A stretch of 64,000 nt of DNA, taken from Plasmopara viticola (lineage: Eukaryota; Oomycota; Peronosporomycetes; Peronosporales; Peronosporaceae). The stretch is from positions 124,001-188,000 of the forward strand of contig MBPM02000080.1 in the NCBI GenBank assembly GCA_001695595.3, in the 5' to 3' direction. The translations under genes were made by a program, and so were the position numbers. The notes below the pieces were generated by a model. It did no database searches and was not told the origin of the DNA. It worked only from the letters and a program-made list of their open reading frames with translations. Of the stretch, positions 47,216 through 58,350 are shown piece after piece (position 1 is the stretch's first letter; every line of letters begins with the position of its first letter).

Positions 47216-48659
47216 ATGTTCCTCAAATCCGGTTTCAAGCGCGTTGCGTGTGGCGGCATTCTCTTGTCGTGTGCTTTTCTTTATCATGGCAGTGGTGTGG
47301 CAGCGGAGGCCAATGCGACGCGTGCCTTGTCAGCGAGACAACGCAACCTCGCTTTTAATCAATCTCAAAGCGACGAGAACGCGACCGTCGCGCCGAGTCA
47401 AGTTGACGATGGTGATGACGACGACGACGAAAGAGCTTTTGCTGTCTTTGAAAGTGTTAGTAAAGCTTCAACGAATGCCATGAAAGTATAAAGACGAACG
47501 CGATGGTGCAGAAAGTGTTTCGAAGGACCCGAAACTGGCTAGAACCAAGAGTTCGTTCGACGAGTATAAACTTCAACTGAGTGATCCAGACAACTTCTTT
47601 ACGCAAGCCAACTTTCAACCTTGGTTTGAAAAGACAATACAGCGCTACAAATGGGACAAGGAAAAGGCTTACGCAGCGATGTTTTCGACCCTTTTGAGTC
47701 GTTGGAAGGGAGATGAGGAAGCCGTGGCGAAGCTGATTGGTAGTCCTTCGTCTCATCTTCCCCATCTTTGGATCAACGCTCAGGTCAACCATTGGAAGGC
47801 GCGTAATCTGAATACGGAAAGGGTCTTCGATCTTCTTAAGCTTAGGAAAGAAGGCACCGAATTGCTAAATAGTCCAAAGCTGAGCTCGTGGGTAAAATTC
47901 GCAGAAGCGAATGATGAAGAACCGGCCGAGAAATTGTGGGATTATTTGACAACCAGGAGAGTGTTGAAAGGTAAGAGCGACGATAAAACTCCCAAAAAAG
48001 CTTTTTCGACGGCCGAACTTGGGAGGTTGCTGCAACCTACGCGGAAAACACCGAGCGCAGAGCAGCTTGGGCCGTTGTTAGAACCGAAGTTGCTGGCAAG
48101 GTGGAAACAGGAAAAGTACCCGATTGTAGACGCGTTGCAGGACGTGGGGATTCGCCAGCCCAACCTTGACGTCTGGTTGGCGTATATACGTACGATGGAC
48201 AACGATGACCCGTACACGATCTTTGCGACTGCAGGCAAGTTTGAAGATAAAGCAATTGCAGGGGCGATTGGCCTCGCGCTGCAGTCTGAAAACAAAATAA
48301 CGGCAGAGACTGGCAAGAAAATGCTGAGAGCACAAATCGAAGACTGGACGAACAATTTTGGGGAGGGTTTTAAAAGGTTTGATGGCCTTTTTCGAGATCT
48401 TAAGCTCAACGATGCAGGAAAGAACCTGTTTGCGAGTCCTCTTTGGACTGTGTGGACTTCCTACCTGAGGTATGTAAATGAGGTGAACGCGGACAATGCG
48501 ATGATGAACATACTGAAAGCCCATTTTAATAAAGAAGAGTTGCTTGGAATCGCCGAGGAGGCAGAAAAGGTGGCCAGTACTAAATCCATCGCATCATTTG
48601 TCAAAGCGCACTATTCTAGTGACTACCGCGCTCCTGTCAGTGCGCAGGGTGTGCCTTAA
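47216..48659 (+). pseudogene. Type-2 effector with two one-base deletions
   Basis: Signal peptide (MFLKSGFKRVACGG), RQRNL and DDGDDDDDER are intact. At 47488 GAAAGGTATAAAG has become GAAAGTATAAAG, and at about 47520 GTGTTTTCG has become GTGTTTCG; both are contractions of short homopolymers. After the second the frame is open to 48659 through all three W..Y modules (SSWVKF, VWLAYIRTM, PLWTVWTSY) and the full tail. As read, translation would end soon after residue 92. Two deletions 33 bases apart in an otherwise clean frame could reflect sequencing error; otherwise a young pseudogene. The leader motif is intact. Confidence 0.8.
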
Positions 48660-49464
48660 TCGTCAGCTTGGCGTGTCGAAGGGTAATACGCGTTGAAATG
48701 GATGAATCGTGGCCATTTTTATTTTCAACAAGCTATCGTTCAAGTCGTTGGCATATTCATACGACTACGTGACCGTCAACAATGACGGTGTCGATATTAT
48801 CCGATTATTGGTCTATACGTCGCTCGCTCCACGTGATCGTCTCAAAGTGCCAACTCTTTCGGTGTAGACCCCACAAATGTTTGGGTAGTGTTAGTCATTT
48901 GCGTTTGAGCGATAAAGATCGACAATTGTTGGATTAATATAAAATTTACTTCTTTTAGATCCATCCTCTCTCAATAAATATGAGAAACTCTTTGGTCTCT
49001 CTAGCGGCGGTATTAGATTTTTGGCGGCTGGCACAATACATGTACAATCACTTATAATGTGTCAGTAAGCGAGCATTGCGAGTGAGTGTACGGTGTAATG
49101 ATTATAGCCTGCTTTTAAATCTTGCTTTATGGTATTATGAGTCGAGTTGCTAGCGGTTTTTAAAGTAATGAAAAAATGTCAACGTGTTAAAGCTATCAAA
49201 AAATAAAATGAGACATTTTTTTTAGTGATATCCTGGTCCTACAACTATTTACAAAGCCATAAAAACACATGATTTCTCACTCCTGACAGCGGCTTACTAG
49301 CAGAGTGAGCGTGCCTCAAGGCAACATTGAGACCAAATAATTGTATAACACCGACACTGTCATAGTTGACTGTAACATTGTCGCGTCAATATAACCAATG
49401 AAATGAACGAAAGCTCGTCCGTTCACGTTTTATCCGTTCATAGCGTACCCTCCGACTTGTCCAG
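48660..49464. other. Intergenic between convergent effector loci
   Basis: Type-2 3' flank (TCAGCTTGG.GTGTCGAAGGG), then the flank shared by the inverted relics (49200-49440). No gene. Confidence 0.55.
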
Positions 49465-50548
49465 CTAAAGAATTGGGTAAAACCTTTGCACTAACTGAAT
49501 TGACTTTCTCATCAAAAAAGTGCAAATCCACTTTCGTTGCAGGATTAATTTCGTTTGCCTTTGCAAAGGTATCGAGCAACTTATTACCTTCAAATTATCA
49601 TAATCAGTGTCAGCATCAGCTCGGAGTTCGCGTGCACATTTTAGGAAGTCCACACAGTCCAAAGACGACTCGCAAACAGATTGTATCCTTCACTCTCGAG
49701 GTTGCATTCTGACATTAGTTGTTTACTATTGTTAGCAGCTCGCGCCCTGGGCTTGCTGCATACGATTGCTTATCGCCACCAGATTGCTGTCTCCAGACTG
49801 CAGCACCATTTAAATTGCAGTCGCAACTATTTTGTATGGGTCATCAATCCATCGGACATGTATGAGCCAACCGGACGTCAAGTTCGAACTTGCGTGCCTC
49901 CACATTACGCAACGCGATTGCAATCGGGTGCTTTTGCTGGTTCCGTCCTGCCAGTAACATCTTTTCCAGCGTTTGCCCAAGCTAATTAGTTTGCGTTCTC
50001 TGAGGTCCGCGGTGCACGCACCAACATAGCAAGTTTGAGAAGATTGTATGTAAACTTGTAAACGATCGACGGTTTTCTCGTTCTGATTATTCCACACTTG
50101 CCTTGACGTCATTGATCTCCACACTTTCTCGGACAACTTTTCCTTGTTCGCTACTGCGTAATTTATTCACGTGTACTCTCAAGCAATTCACTGCCCTTGT
50201 CCCACAGCTTAAGAAGATGTACCAACATTTCTCACCTTCCAACGGTTTGCCTGAGCCTCCATCCCAATCGTGAAAGTAGCCTTGCGTAAAGAAATGGTCT
50301 AGATCATTCTGTTGAACTTTCTACTTGTCGAACAAAGTCACTGTTCTCTCATGCTTCTTGTTCCTCTGCGTTTTTTAAAGTGAAGCATTTTCTTTTCCGT
50401 CTCATCCGTCTTTGCACTTTTCATGGCCTTGCGCTGTAAGGTCTTGTCGCGTTGACCTCCAACGCCACACCAATGCCAATTAAAGAAAATACAAGACAAG
50501 ACAATTCTACCACAAGCAACTTCCTTGCAATCAAAAATTGATGTTCAT
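49465..50548 (-). pseudogene. Inverted effector relic retaining its N-terminal end
   Basis: ATG at 50548 on the minus strand begins a decayed signal peptide (GIGVALEVNAT is still readable near 50450). An internal deletion removes the acidic region; KTVDRLQVY, NLFASRLWTVW-type and KSIQLVQRF pieces follow in several frames. Many stops. Sister of the split relic at 55609-61784, sharing most 5' sequence. Confidence 0.7.
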
Positions 50549-50726
50549 GGTCAACACTTTAGCTAGGTCACGTGCTACTTGGCGACTTAAACAAATGACA
50601 CAACAAACCGTACATTGTTGGTGACCGGCAACAATCTGTCCAATGTGCTGCTACCACAAATACCCGGTTAATTGGTCGTGATACTAAATCAAGGATAGTG
50701 ATTATGTGCGGTATGTTGGTCCAGGT

Positions 50727-51056
50727 TTCGGAAAAGGTTGGGGTGACGCCCTCCTTCCAAGCGCGGGGGCTAAATGCTCGCGCGCTTCGGGCAGGTGCTC
50801 TCGGGCAACTGCAGGTCTCTAACGAGTCTCACCCTCGACGCGACGGTCTCCAGCACCAGGGCGCCACCTGGGCTCTTACCAAGTCAGAACTACACAAAAT
50901 AATGGAAGACCCTCACGGCCTCGGTGTTGGCTGCACTGCCCGCCGAACGAGACCCGACGTATGCGAACACCACTCTATGCCGTGGACTAGCCATAGAGCC
51001 TAGCACGTGCATAACTTGGCAACGCGATAACGTAATACAATACAATACAATACATT
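50727..51056 (+). mobile_element. Short deletion derivative of the 9120 LINE family
   Basis: Same 5' end (TTCGGAAAAGGTTGGGG) and same 3' end (GCATAACTTGGCAACGCGATAACG plus an AATAC-repeat tail) as the element at 9120. Two large internal deletions leave only ~330 bp. It sits in effector-upstream sequence: the left flank GTGCGGTATGTTGGTCC recurs uninterrupted at about 61942. Confidence 0.8.
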
Positions 51057-51979
51057 GCCCATCGTATGTTTGTAAATAGCAAACCAGACGCCAATTTCGG
51101 ACTTGCATATCCCCGAATATAAAAAGGTATCACACAAAGTTTCAAGATTAGGTTTCTTTCAAAGGGCATTAGTTGTTTTTAATCTTTTTGTATTTATTCC
51201 AAAACTGTAATTGTAAATATGCTACTATGTAATATAAGTCAAATCATTTTATCGTTATAAGTATTCACTATGTTTGACGTGCCACATCACGCAAAGCGTA
51301 TGCAATCGATCTACGATTTTCTTTTAGTCTTGTAGATTTCGCGCCAAATGTGCAGCTTGTCCATCATCTGGTCCATGAGCCAGTATTTGCTGTCAGTTCG
51401 GGCTTATTTGGCACTTACATAACTAACTAGTTGCTCCAAGATTTCGTTGCTTATGACAGTTTCGATATGTCAAAATAATAGGCTTTATTATTCAAATCGT
51501 TAGCAACTAAGCTCATAAAACCATGCAGATCATCACTGATACTGCTCTCTTAGTACTTTATCATGTAAGCTGCCAATGCGCTTTAATTGCTTGGGGCACC
51601 GTTCGTGTAGTGTCGTCGTACACCATGAAAAAAATTAATCAAAATGTACGTTTGCATAGCGCTTTTGCAGTGGTTGTATCATGTTTAAGCGACGAATAAA
51701 ATAGAGCCACGGAATGAGGAAGCAAATCGACCGAAACGTTGCTTTTACGTAGATTACAGAGAAAGGAAGTGTAAAAGAAACAAAACACACAACGAAAAAA
51801 TCGATAGATGCTTTTACTCGTGCCATTACCCAAGATTGTCAATATCTCGACATATTCATCGATATCGTATGCTAGCAGCACATTGGATAGAATGAATGCA
51901 ACACCATTTGTGCCACTTGTTCGTGTCGCACACTTCTGTAGAGAATTCCTCACAATTGCATTGCACGAATTTTTTGACA
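51057..51979. other. Intergenic upstream of the next effector locus
   Basis: About 51480-51720 is an inverted copy of the ~200-base block, and 51840-51979 is the effector 5' region with the leader motif at 51950-51969. No other feature. Confidence 0.5.
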
Positions 51980-53113
51980 ATGACCTTTACTTTCGTCCTC
52001 AAACGAGTTGCTTGGAGCGGCATTCTCTTGTCTTTGACTTTACACACAAATGGCATTGGTGTGGCATTAGAGGAAAATGCGACGAGTGCCTTGTCAAAGA
52101 TGCAACACGATCGTGACTTGAAGCAGCCTCACGCGACATTTGCGCCAGTAGATGACGACGACGACGACGAAGAGGCAAGAGCTCTTGCTGCCTTTGAAAG
52201 TGTCGGTAAAGCTGCATAGAAGGCCATGCAAAGCTTAAAGACGAATGAGATGGCGAAGAAAGTGCTTCACTTGGGCAAGAAGAAGGACAAGAAACTTGCG
52301 AAAACAATGGCTTTGTTTGACGAGCATAAAGTGCCGGACAATGATCCCGACCTTTTCTTTAAGCAAGTCAACTTTTATGACTGGTCTTTAGACACGCTTC
52401 GACTCTACCATCACAGCGAAGAAAAGGCTTACGCAGCGATGTTTTCGACCTTGTTGGCTCGTAAGAAGGGAGGTGAGGAAGCCGTGGCTAGACTGATCGG
52501 AAATCCATCCTATCATTATTCCGAATATCTGATGGAGGCTCAGGTCAAGCATTGGAAGGCGAGCAATTTCGATACAAAAAAGGTCTACGATCTCCTTAAG
52601 CTGAGGGACGAAGGCAGTAACTTGCTCGATAGCCCAAAACTGCACACGTGGATCAATTACGCAAAAGCGAACGAGGAAGTGCCGTCCGAGAAATTGTGGG
52701 AATTATTGACGTCAAATAAAGTGTGGAAGGAAAACGGGAAAGCCACTGATCCTTCAAAAGTTTATAATATTGCCGAACTTGGTATGGTGGTGCATGGACC
52801 GCGGACCACAGCAAATGCAAAACGTCCTAGGCCATTTTTGGAAAAGATGTTGCTAGCAAAGTGGAAGCACGAGAAGTATCCGATTGCAGACGCGTTGCGT
52901 GATGTGGGGGTAGGCACGTCCGAAGTTGCCGTGTGGTTGGCTTATACACGATCGATGAAAGACCCGTACAAGATATTTAAGACTGGAGGCAAGTTAGATC
53001 CGGAAGAAGTTGCGAGGGCAATTAGTTCGGCGCTGCAGTCTAGGAACAGCAATCTGGTGGCGACTGGCAACCGTATGCAGCAGCCACAGATTAAACCAAA
53101 GGATAACTCGTAA
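51980..53113 (+). pseudogene. Type-1-like effector with an in-frame TAG and shortened C-terminus
   Basis: One continuous frame of 378 codons except for TAG at 52217-52219, where paralogues have AAG (GKAA-stop-KAMQ). Signal peptide MTFTFVLKRVAWSGILLS; QHDRDL stands where RXLR is expected; the acidic tract DDDDDDEEAR is retained. The first two W modules are present (HTWINY, VWLAYTRSM), but it ends soon after RMQQPQ, so the third is missing. The same TAG occurs in the relic at 41801. The otherwise clean frame implies recent loss, readthrough, or possible re-initiation at the ATG at 52226, though that product would lack a signal peptide. Confidence 0.8.
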
Positions 53114-53802
53114 TGTCTCGTAAGTTATCTTTTGACAGTGTAGACTGGTTCCCGAACCCATACGTTAGGCCTAAGCTATTAGCGCGGGATGCTGACAGTC
53201 ACTCGGACCATTCTGGGACCAAGTCCCGTACGCTTTCTTGAACATTGGATCGTTTCTGCCGGTTAGGTGTAATTGCTCTCGTTGTCCAATTTCTTATATC
53301 ATGTAAGTCGCCAATGCAGCTTCATCTCTTGAGGCGCCACTAGCCGCCACTCCCATCGCATCGTACAACATGTAAGTCATAAGTATAATCGTACAATTCA
53401 GTAGCGCATGATTTGCATTAAAACTAGTATACCGTGGCCACTATCGAATATGTAGCAATAAAATGGAGCTAGTTGCGTACACATTCTTTTTCGCGATAAA
53501 TATACAGACAACCAATACTTAAAAAAATTGTGCTGGTACTCCGAGGACACAGAGAAAGGAAGTGCAGAAGCAAATCAGAGGGCGTCAATCCTGTAAAGGC
53601 ACGAAGAGCGCGAAATAGCCTCACTTTCGTACAATTGCTATTTCCCGTGCCATATGCTACAGATGCCAATACTTTAACACATTTATTGGCATTGGATAGA
53701 CCGACCAGTACAAATATAATGTTGCATCATTTGTTTATGCCACCGACTTCTGTCGAGTAGCACGTGACGTAGCTCACAACTGCATTAAACAAATCGTCGA
53801 CA
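53114..53802. other. Intergenic: inverted module segments and effector upstream region
   Basis: About 53140-53240 is the reverse complement of the segment at 8250-8340, and 53280-53470 an inverted dispersed block. The rest is effector upstream sequence, with the leader motif at 53774-53793. A short plus frame (53530-53760) is not conserved. Confidence 0.5.
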
Positions 53803-54924
53803 ATGAAAATCCATTCCGTTCTCCAACGAGTTGCGGTGAGCGGCCTTCTCTTGTCTTGTCCTTTTCTGTTCAATGGCTTTGGTGTGGCCATGGAGGCCAA
53901 TGGTGCTGTATCGGCGATCCAACGCAATCTCGCTTTTAATCAATCTCAAAGCGACGAGGACGCGACAGTCGCGTCAAGTCAAGTTGATGATGATGATGAT
54001 GATGACGACGACGACGAAAGAGCTTTAGCTGTCTTTGAGAGTGTAAATAAAGCTTCAGCGAAGGCCATGAGAAGTATAAAGACGAATGCGATCGTGAACA
54101 AAGTGTTAAATAGGGACCAGAAACTGGAGAAAACCAAGGCTTTGTTCGACAAGTATAAACTCAAACAGAATGATCCAGCCACTTTTTTCAAGCATCCCAA
54201 CGTAAATAAATGGGGTGAAGCGACAAGGAAACTTTACGGCCGAGAAGACGAAAAGGCTTACGCAGCAATGTTTTTGACCTTGTTGACTCGTATGAAGGGA
54301 GATGAGGAGGCCGTTGCTACGCTGCTTGGTTCTTCACATTCTCATTATGCCTCTTACATGATAGTGGCTCAATCCAAGCATTGGAAGGCAAAAAATCTTG
54401 ATACAACTATGGTCTACAATCTCCTGAACCTAAGGAAAGAAGGCAGTGAATTGTTTAATAGTCCAAAGCTGAGGACGTGGGTAAACTTTGCCGCAGAGAA
54501 CAAGGAAGATTCGTCTGCGAAATTGTGGCAATTAATGACGTCACAGTACCAAAACGGGAACGTCGTCAATCCTTACTCTCCTTTGGAACTTGCTCTGTTG
54601 GTGCGTGCAAAGCCGAAATCAAGCAATGCAGAATTACTCGCGCAATCGGCAGCAAAGTTGTTGCTGGCAAAGTGGAGAAGTGATAATTACCCGATTAAAT
54701 GGGCTTTGCATAACATGGGGGTCATCGAACCCGAACTTGGCGTCTGGTTGGCTTATACAAGTAAGTTGCAAGACCCATACCAGATCTTCTGGACTGCAGG
54801 CAAGTTTAAAAATGAAGAAGTAAAAAGAGCAATTAATGCAGCGCTGCTGTCTGACGACAACAATTTGGTGAAGAGTGCCGAGAGTACGCGGCAAATAAAG
54901 ATAGAACAGGGCTTCGAACTTTAG
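53803..54924 (+). CDS. Secreted RXLR-like WY-domain effector, short form (373 aa)
   Basis: Signal peptide at 1-~31 (MKIHSVLQRVAVSGLLLSCP); QRNL at 40-43; ten Asp in a row then ER at 62-73, the longest Asp run in the window. Helical region with DEKAYAAMFLTLL, then W modules RTWVNF and VWLAYTSKL, with DPYQIF after the second. It stops at ...EQGFEL. Downstream DNA to ~55015 still matches the third module (LKGEENNLVASRFWIV) in another frame, so the C-terminus was cut by a frameshift rather than a clean deletion. Whether the shortened protein works is unknown. Confidence 0.8.
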   Translation: MKIHSVLQRVAVSGLLLSCPFLFNGFGVAMEANGAVSAIQRNLAFNQSQSDEDATVASSQVDDDDDDDDDDERALAVFESVNKASAKAMRSIKTNAIVNKVLNRDQKLEKTKALFDKYKLKQNDPATFFKHPNVNKWGEATRKLYGREDEKAYAAMFLTLLTRMKGDEEAVATLLGSSHSHYASYMIVAQSKHWKAKNLDTTMVYNLLNLRKEGSELFNSPKLRTWVNFAAENKEDSSAKLWQLMTSQYQNGNVVNPYSPLELALLVRAKPKSSNAELLAQSAAKLLLAKWRSDNYPIKWALHNMGVIEPELGVWLAYTSKLQDPYQIFWTAGKFKNEEVKRAINAALLSDDNNLVKSAESTRQIKIEQGFEL

Positions 54925-55608
54925 CTGATACAAGTGGCGATCCAGTTCTGGAAACTTGTAACCTTAAGGGTGAAGAAAACAATCTGGTTGCGAGTCGGTT
55001 TTGGATTGTAGAGACTTTTTTTTGCGGAACATGGCCACGCAAACTTTGGCACTGGTGAAGCCTTTGATCTCCGTCAAAAAGAGTCCCAAAAATTGATATT
55101 TTTTCGTGTCGTTAATATACCGAATTTGCGAAGAATTTTTAAGAATTCAATTGTATTAGATAATTTGGTTTTTTCATCGTGATGTTTGGTGTCTGACCCC
55201 GTCCCAATAACTACAGTGTTTTAGTACTTTGTAGGCAATAACAATAAAATTAGGGACGGCAGTCTACCAAAAAAGTACCGGCAGTTTAACGGCTCTCTTA
55301 AAAAATATCAACGTGTTTAAGCTATCGAAAATGAAAATATGGCATTTTTTTAGTGATATCTTGGTCCTACAACTATTTACAAAGCCATAAAAACACATGA
55401 TTTCTCACTCCTGACAGCGGCTTACTAGCAGTGTGAGCGTGCCTCAAGGCAACATTGAGACCAAATAATCGTATAACACCGACACTGTCATAGTTAACTG
55501 TAACATTGTCGTGTCAATATAACCAACGAAATGGACGATAGCTCGTTGGAAACTAAAAAAAGAAAATCACGTTTTATCCGTTCAAAGCGTACCCTTCGAC
55601 TTGTCCAG
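54925..55608. other. Out-of-frame effector tail, then relic flank
   Basis: The stretch 54940-55015 is the lost third module of the preceding gene. A ~200-base stretch (55080-55290) is unique, with no gene seen. From about 55290 it is the flank shared by the inverted relics. Confidence 0.6.
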
Positions 55609-56108
55609 CTAAAGAATTGGAAAAAACCTTTGCACTAACTGGATTGACTTTCTCGTCAAAAAAGTGCAATTCCACTTTCGTTGCAGGATTAAATTCGTTT
55701 GCCTTTGCAAAGATATCGAGCAACTCTTTACCTTCAACTTATTATAAACAGTGTCAACTTCAGCTCGGAGTTCGCGTGCACATTTTTTGCAGATTTTAGG
55801 TAGGAAGTCCACACAGTCCAAAGACGACTCGCAAACAGATTGTGTCCTTCATTTTCGAGGTTGCAATCTGACATTAGTTGATCACTATTGTTAGCAGCTC
55901 GCGCCCTGGGCTTGCTACATACGATTGCGTATCGCCACCAAATTGCTGTCTCCAGACTGCAGCGCCATTTAAATTGCAATCGTAACTATTTTGTATGTGT
56001 CATCAATATATCGGACATGTATGAGCCAACCGGACGTCAAGTTCGAACTTGCGTGCCCTCACATTACGCAACGCGATGCAATCGGGTACTTTTGCTGGTT
56101 CCGTCCTG
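55609..56108 (-). pseudogene. Inverted effector relic, C-terminal half (left of the LTR element)
   Basis: The minus strand carries NLFASRLWTVWTSYLKSA and the KSIQLVQRF ending, as in the relic at 49465. It breaks exactly at 56108, where the LTR element begins, and continues at 61202. Confidence 0.75.
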
Positions 56109-56297
56109 TGTTGTCTCTTGTGCCGCTCAATGCAAATGCAGTACTGTATTACCGTTCCTTATGCCTATTTCTCCAGAGCGACTGTTAGGCAGCGGCGGTT
56201 CACTGCGACTCATGCGACCAGTCGGTTGCGTAGACCGAGGCTGGCGGTCCAAGGTAGCCATGTCTGGAATACTGGTATCTGCCTACATCTGTCCACA
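56109..56297 (-). repeat. 3' LTR of the gypsy element
   Basis: On plus it begins TGTTGTCTCTTGTG and ends CTGTCCACA; aligned with 61012-61201. TCCTG precedes it at 56104-56108. Confidence 0.9.
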
Positions 56298-56310
56298 CTT
56301 CCCCCCCAAG
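56298..56310 (-). other. Polypurine tract
   Basis: The minus strand reads CTTGGGGGGGAAG directly against the 3' LTR, the expected primer site for plus-strand DNA synthesis. Confidence 0.7.
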
Positions 56311-56378
56311 TCTTGGCTACGCGTCTTCACTCCTATACTTCCCATTGTAGTATCGGATTAGTCGCATATTCTCACACG

Positions 56379-56717
56379 TTACCATGAACGTTTCACCAGT
56401 TCTGGAGCAGCATCCACGATGCCTTCCATTGCCTCCCATGAATATTCTGATCCTTCGAGCCCAATCCATCCCACCAAAAGCTCCCATTCTTTAGCCGATC
56501 GATTGTACCGCCCCCCTCTGACGGCTCGAACACCCAAGTTTATACCTTGGAGAGACACATGGTGCTTGAGTTCTTCACTCACTTGCAGCATATCATCGGC
56601 ATAGAGTTTCAGTCGAATCTCATGGACATCAAATGTCTCCTCGGTAAGTAGGTGTTTGATCAGAAAACTTGTCGGTTGTTCTTTGACAATCTGAAATGGT
56701 CCAACCCATCGAACCAT
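56379..56717 (-). pseudogene. Integrase tail and chromodomain of the gypsy element
   Basis: 112 codons beginning in the integrase C-terminal region (VRWVGPFQIV, the usual GPF.I motif) and ending in a chromodomain (WELLVGWIGLEGSEYSWEAME). Chromodomains direct chromovirus integration to particular chromatin. Separated from the integrase frame by a shift near 56720-56860. Confidence 0.75.
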
Positions 56718-56863
56718 AAGCTTCCCGCCTTACATTCTCGGGTCCGCTCGTGACCATAGCACGAAATCTCTCACAGTGAACGTACACATCTGGCCCTTCT
56801 TTGATGCGCTTTGAATCAGTCGGCGTCAATCTTTCTCATCAGTCACATCTTGGTGTAGCGCCA

Positions 56864-58075
56864 TCAAGTTCTGTCGTAGCGAATCCAGATCTGATGCATA
56901 TTTCTCCACATCCTGTATCGCCACTCTGGTTGGTCCTTGCTTCCACTTTGCATCACAATAACTCCAACCACCGGCTCCCGCTCCAATCCGGTGAACACCT
57001 CGACTGGCGCTTTCCCCGCCAATGATTTCACAGGGGTTTGGTTCAAATTCGTTTGAATGACTAGAAGCAAATACTCCCAGTTGCGGGTATCAAGCTGGTA
57101 CTCGAGTAATAGTACTCTTACAACCTGAAGAATATCTCGGTTGACTCTTTCGACCGTTCCATTCAGCCATGGTGTGTACACCGGTACGAAGCGCTGTGTA
57201 ACACCTAGCCGACTGCGTAGATCTTTCATCAGGGTGTTTCGGAAGTGAGATCCATTGTTGGACACGTATGTCTTCGGTAGTCCAAACCGCTTGTACCAAC
57301 CGAGTACAGCCGTCGCTTCCAGCAGTCCATTCGCGCTTTCACAATACACGAGTTCACAATAGTGGGAGAGGTCAACTTTAAGCACCAGTATATACTTAGC
57401 CTTACCGTAACTCTCCCCCATGTATAGGAAATCCATATGCAGCAACTCCTTCCTCTCAGTTGCAGTATGGGTCACGTTCCACGGTCGCTGTATGAGCATG
57501 CCTCCTTTAACATGCTTGCAGAGCAAGCATCCACTGACAAACTTGTCTACGTGCGCGCGCAAGCCATCCACAGCAAACTCTGCATACACGATCGCGTACA
57601 TCGCGTCTGCACCCCTGTGTGCGCGAGGATCACTATGATCCGCAATTAGTATGCGCATCAAAATGTTTATCGCACTGCCTGGGATCCATATCTTGCCACC
57701 CCTCATATAAAGGCCGCTTTCCACAAGTTCCACATTTTTGACTGGATGATTTTCCGCAGTCTGCCCAAGTTGAATCTGTTGTTTATCAGGCCAAACGAAT
57801 TTGTCGTCCTGTAGCGGTCGCAACCGGGATAGCACTGTGACATCCTCTACTTGTGCGACACGAACGCGCGCTTCTGCCGTATTGTTTGACTCGGTGGGTG
57901 CGGTCCACCTCGACACAATGTCTGCCCACAGGTTCTTGGCTCCCTCAATTTGCTCGATGGGGTACCTTGGATTTGATCTCCTTAGTGCCCAACGGAGTAA
58001 TTTGCCTCTTGTGTGATTTTTCACATCTTCCTTCAGACAGAAGATTTGCACAAGGTACGAGTGGTCGCAATACAC
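56864..58075 (-). pseudogene. RNase H end and integrase of the gypsy element
   Basis: The frame starts in the RNase H tail (YCDHSYLV..F), then a zinc-binding region (H.DPRAHRG ... CLLCKH), then the catalytic core. The first Asp is present (LHMDFLYMG) and the Glu is present (NGTVERVNRD). The second motif reads VSNNGSHF, where an Asp (S-D-N-G) is normal, so the DDE triad is broken. 403 codons remain open, making this the best-preserved part. Confidence 0.85.
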
Positions 58076-58128
58076 TCTGAACCCCCCTTCTCATTCCAAA
58101 ATGTAGTCAAGCGTGACGCATGCACAAA

Positions 58129-58350
58129 CTACCGGGTACGCCTCTTTCTCCACCACTGACCAATGGAGTTGCGCACCGCGAAATAAACCCCTTGGCATGC
58201 AAAGAGCTCGTGATCTTGGTCAGTCGTGTGACCCTCTTTCCAGTGGCGCACTTGAGTGAAGATAATTGCCCAGAACGTTATCCGACGCATCGTTAAACAA
58301 ACATACCATAACCGTCTCTTCCGGGAAGTACTGTTTTGCCGATAGAGCAA
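58129..58350 (-). pseudogene. RNase H part of the gypsy element
   Basis: A 73-codon frame between the RT and integrase frames, partly in the RNase H frame (DQDHELFACQGVYFAV resembles the HEKELLAIVYA-type segment). Short and frame-broken. Confidence 0.5.
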
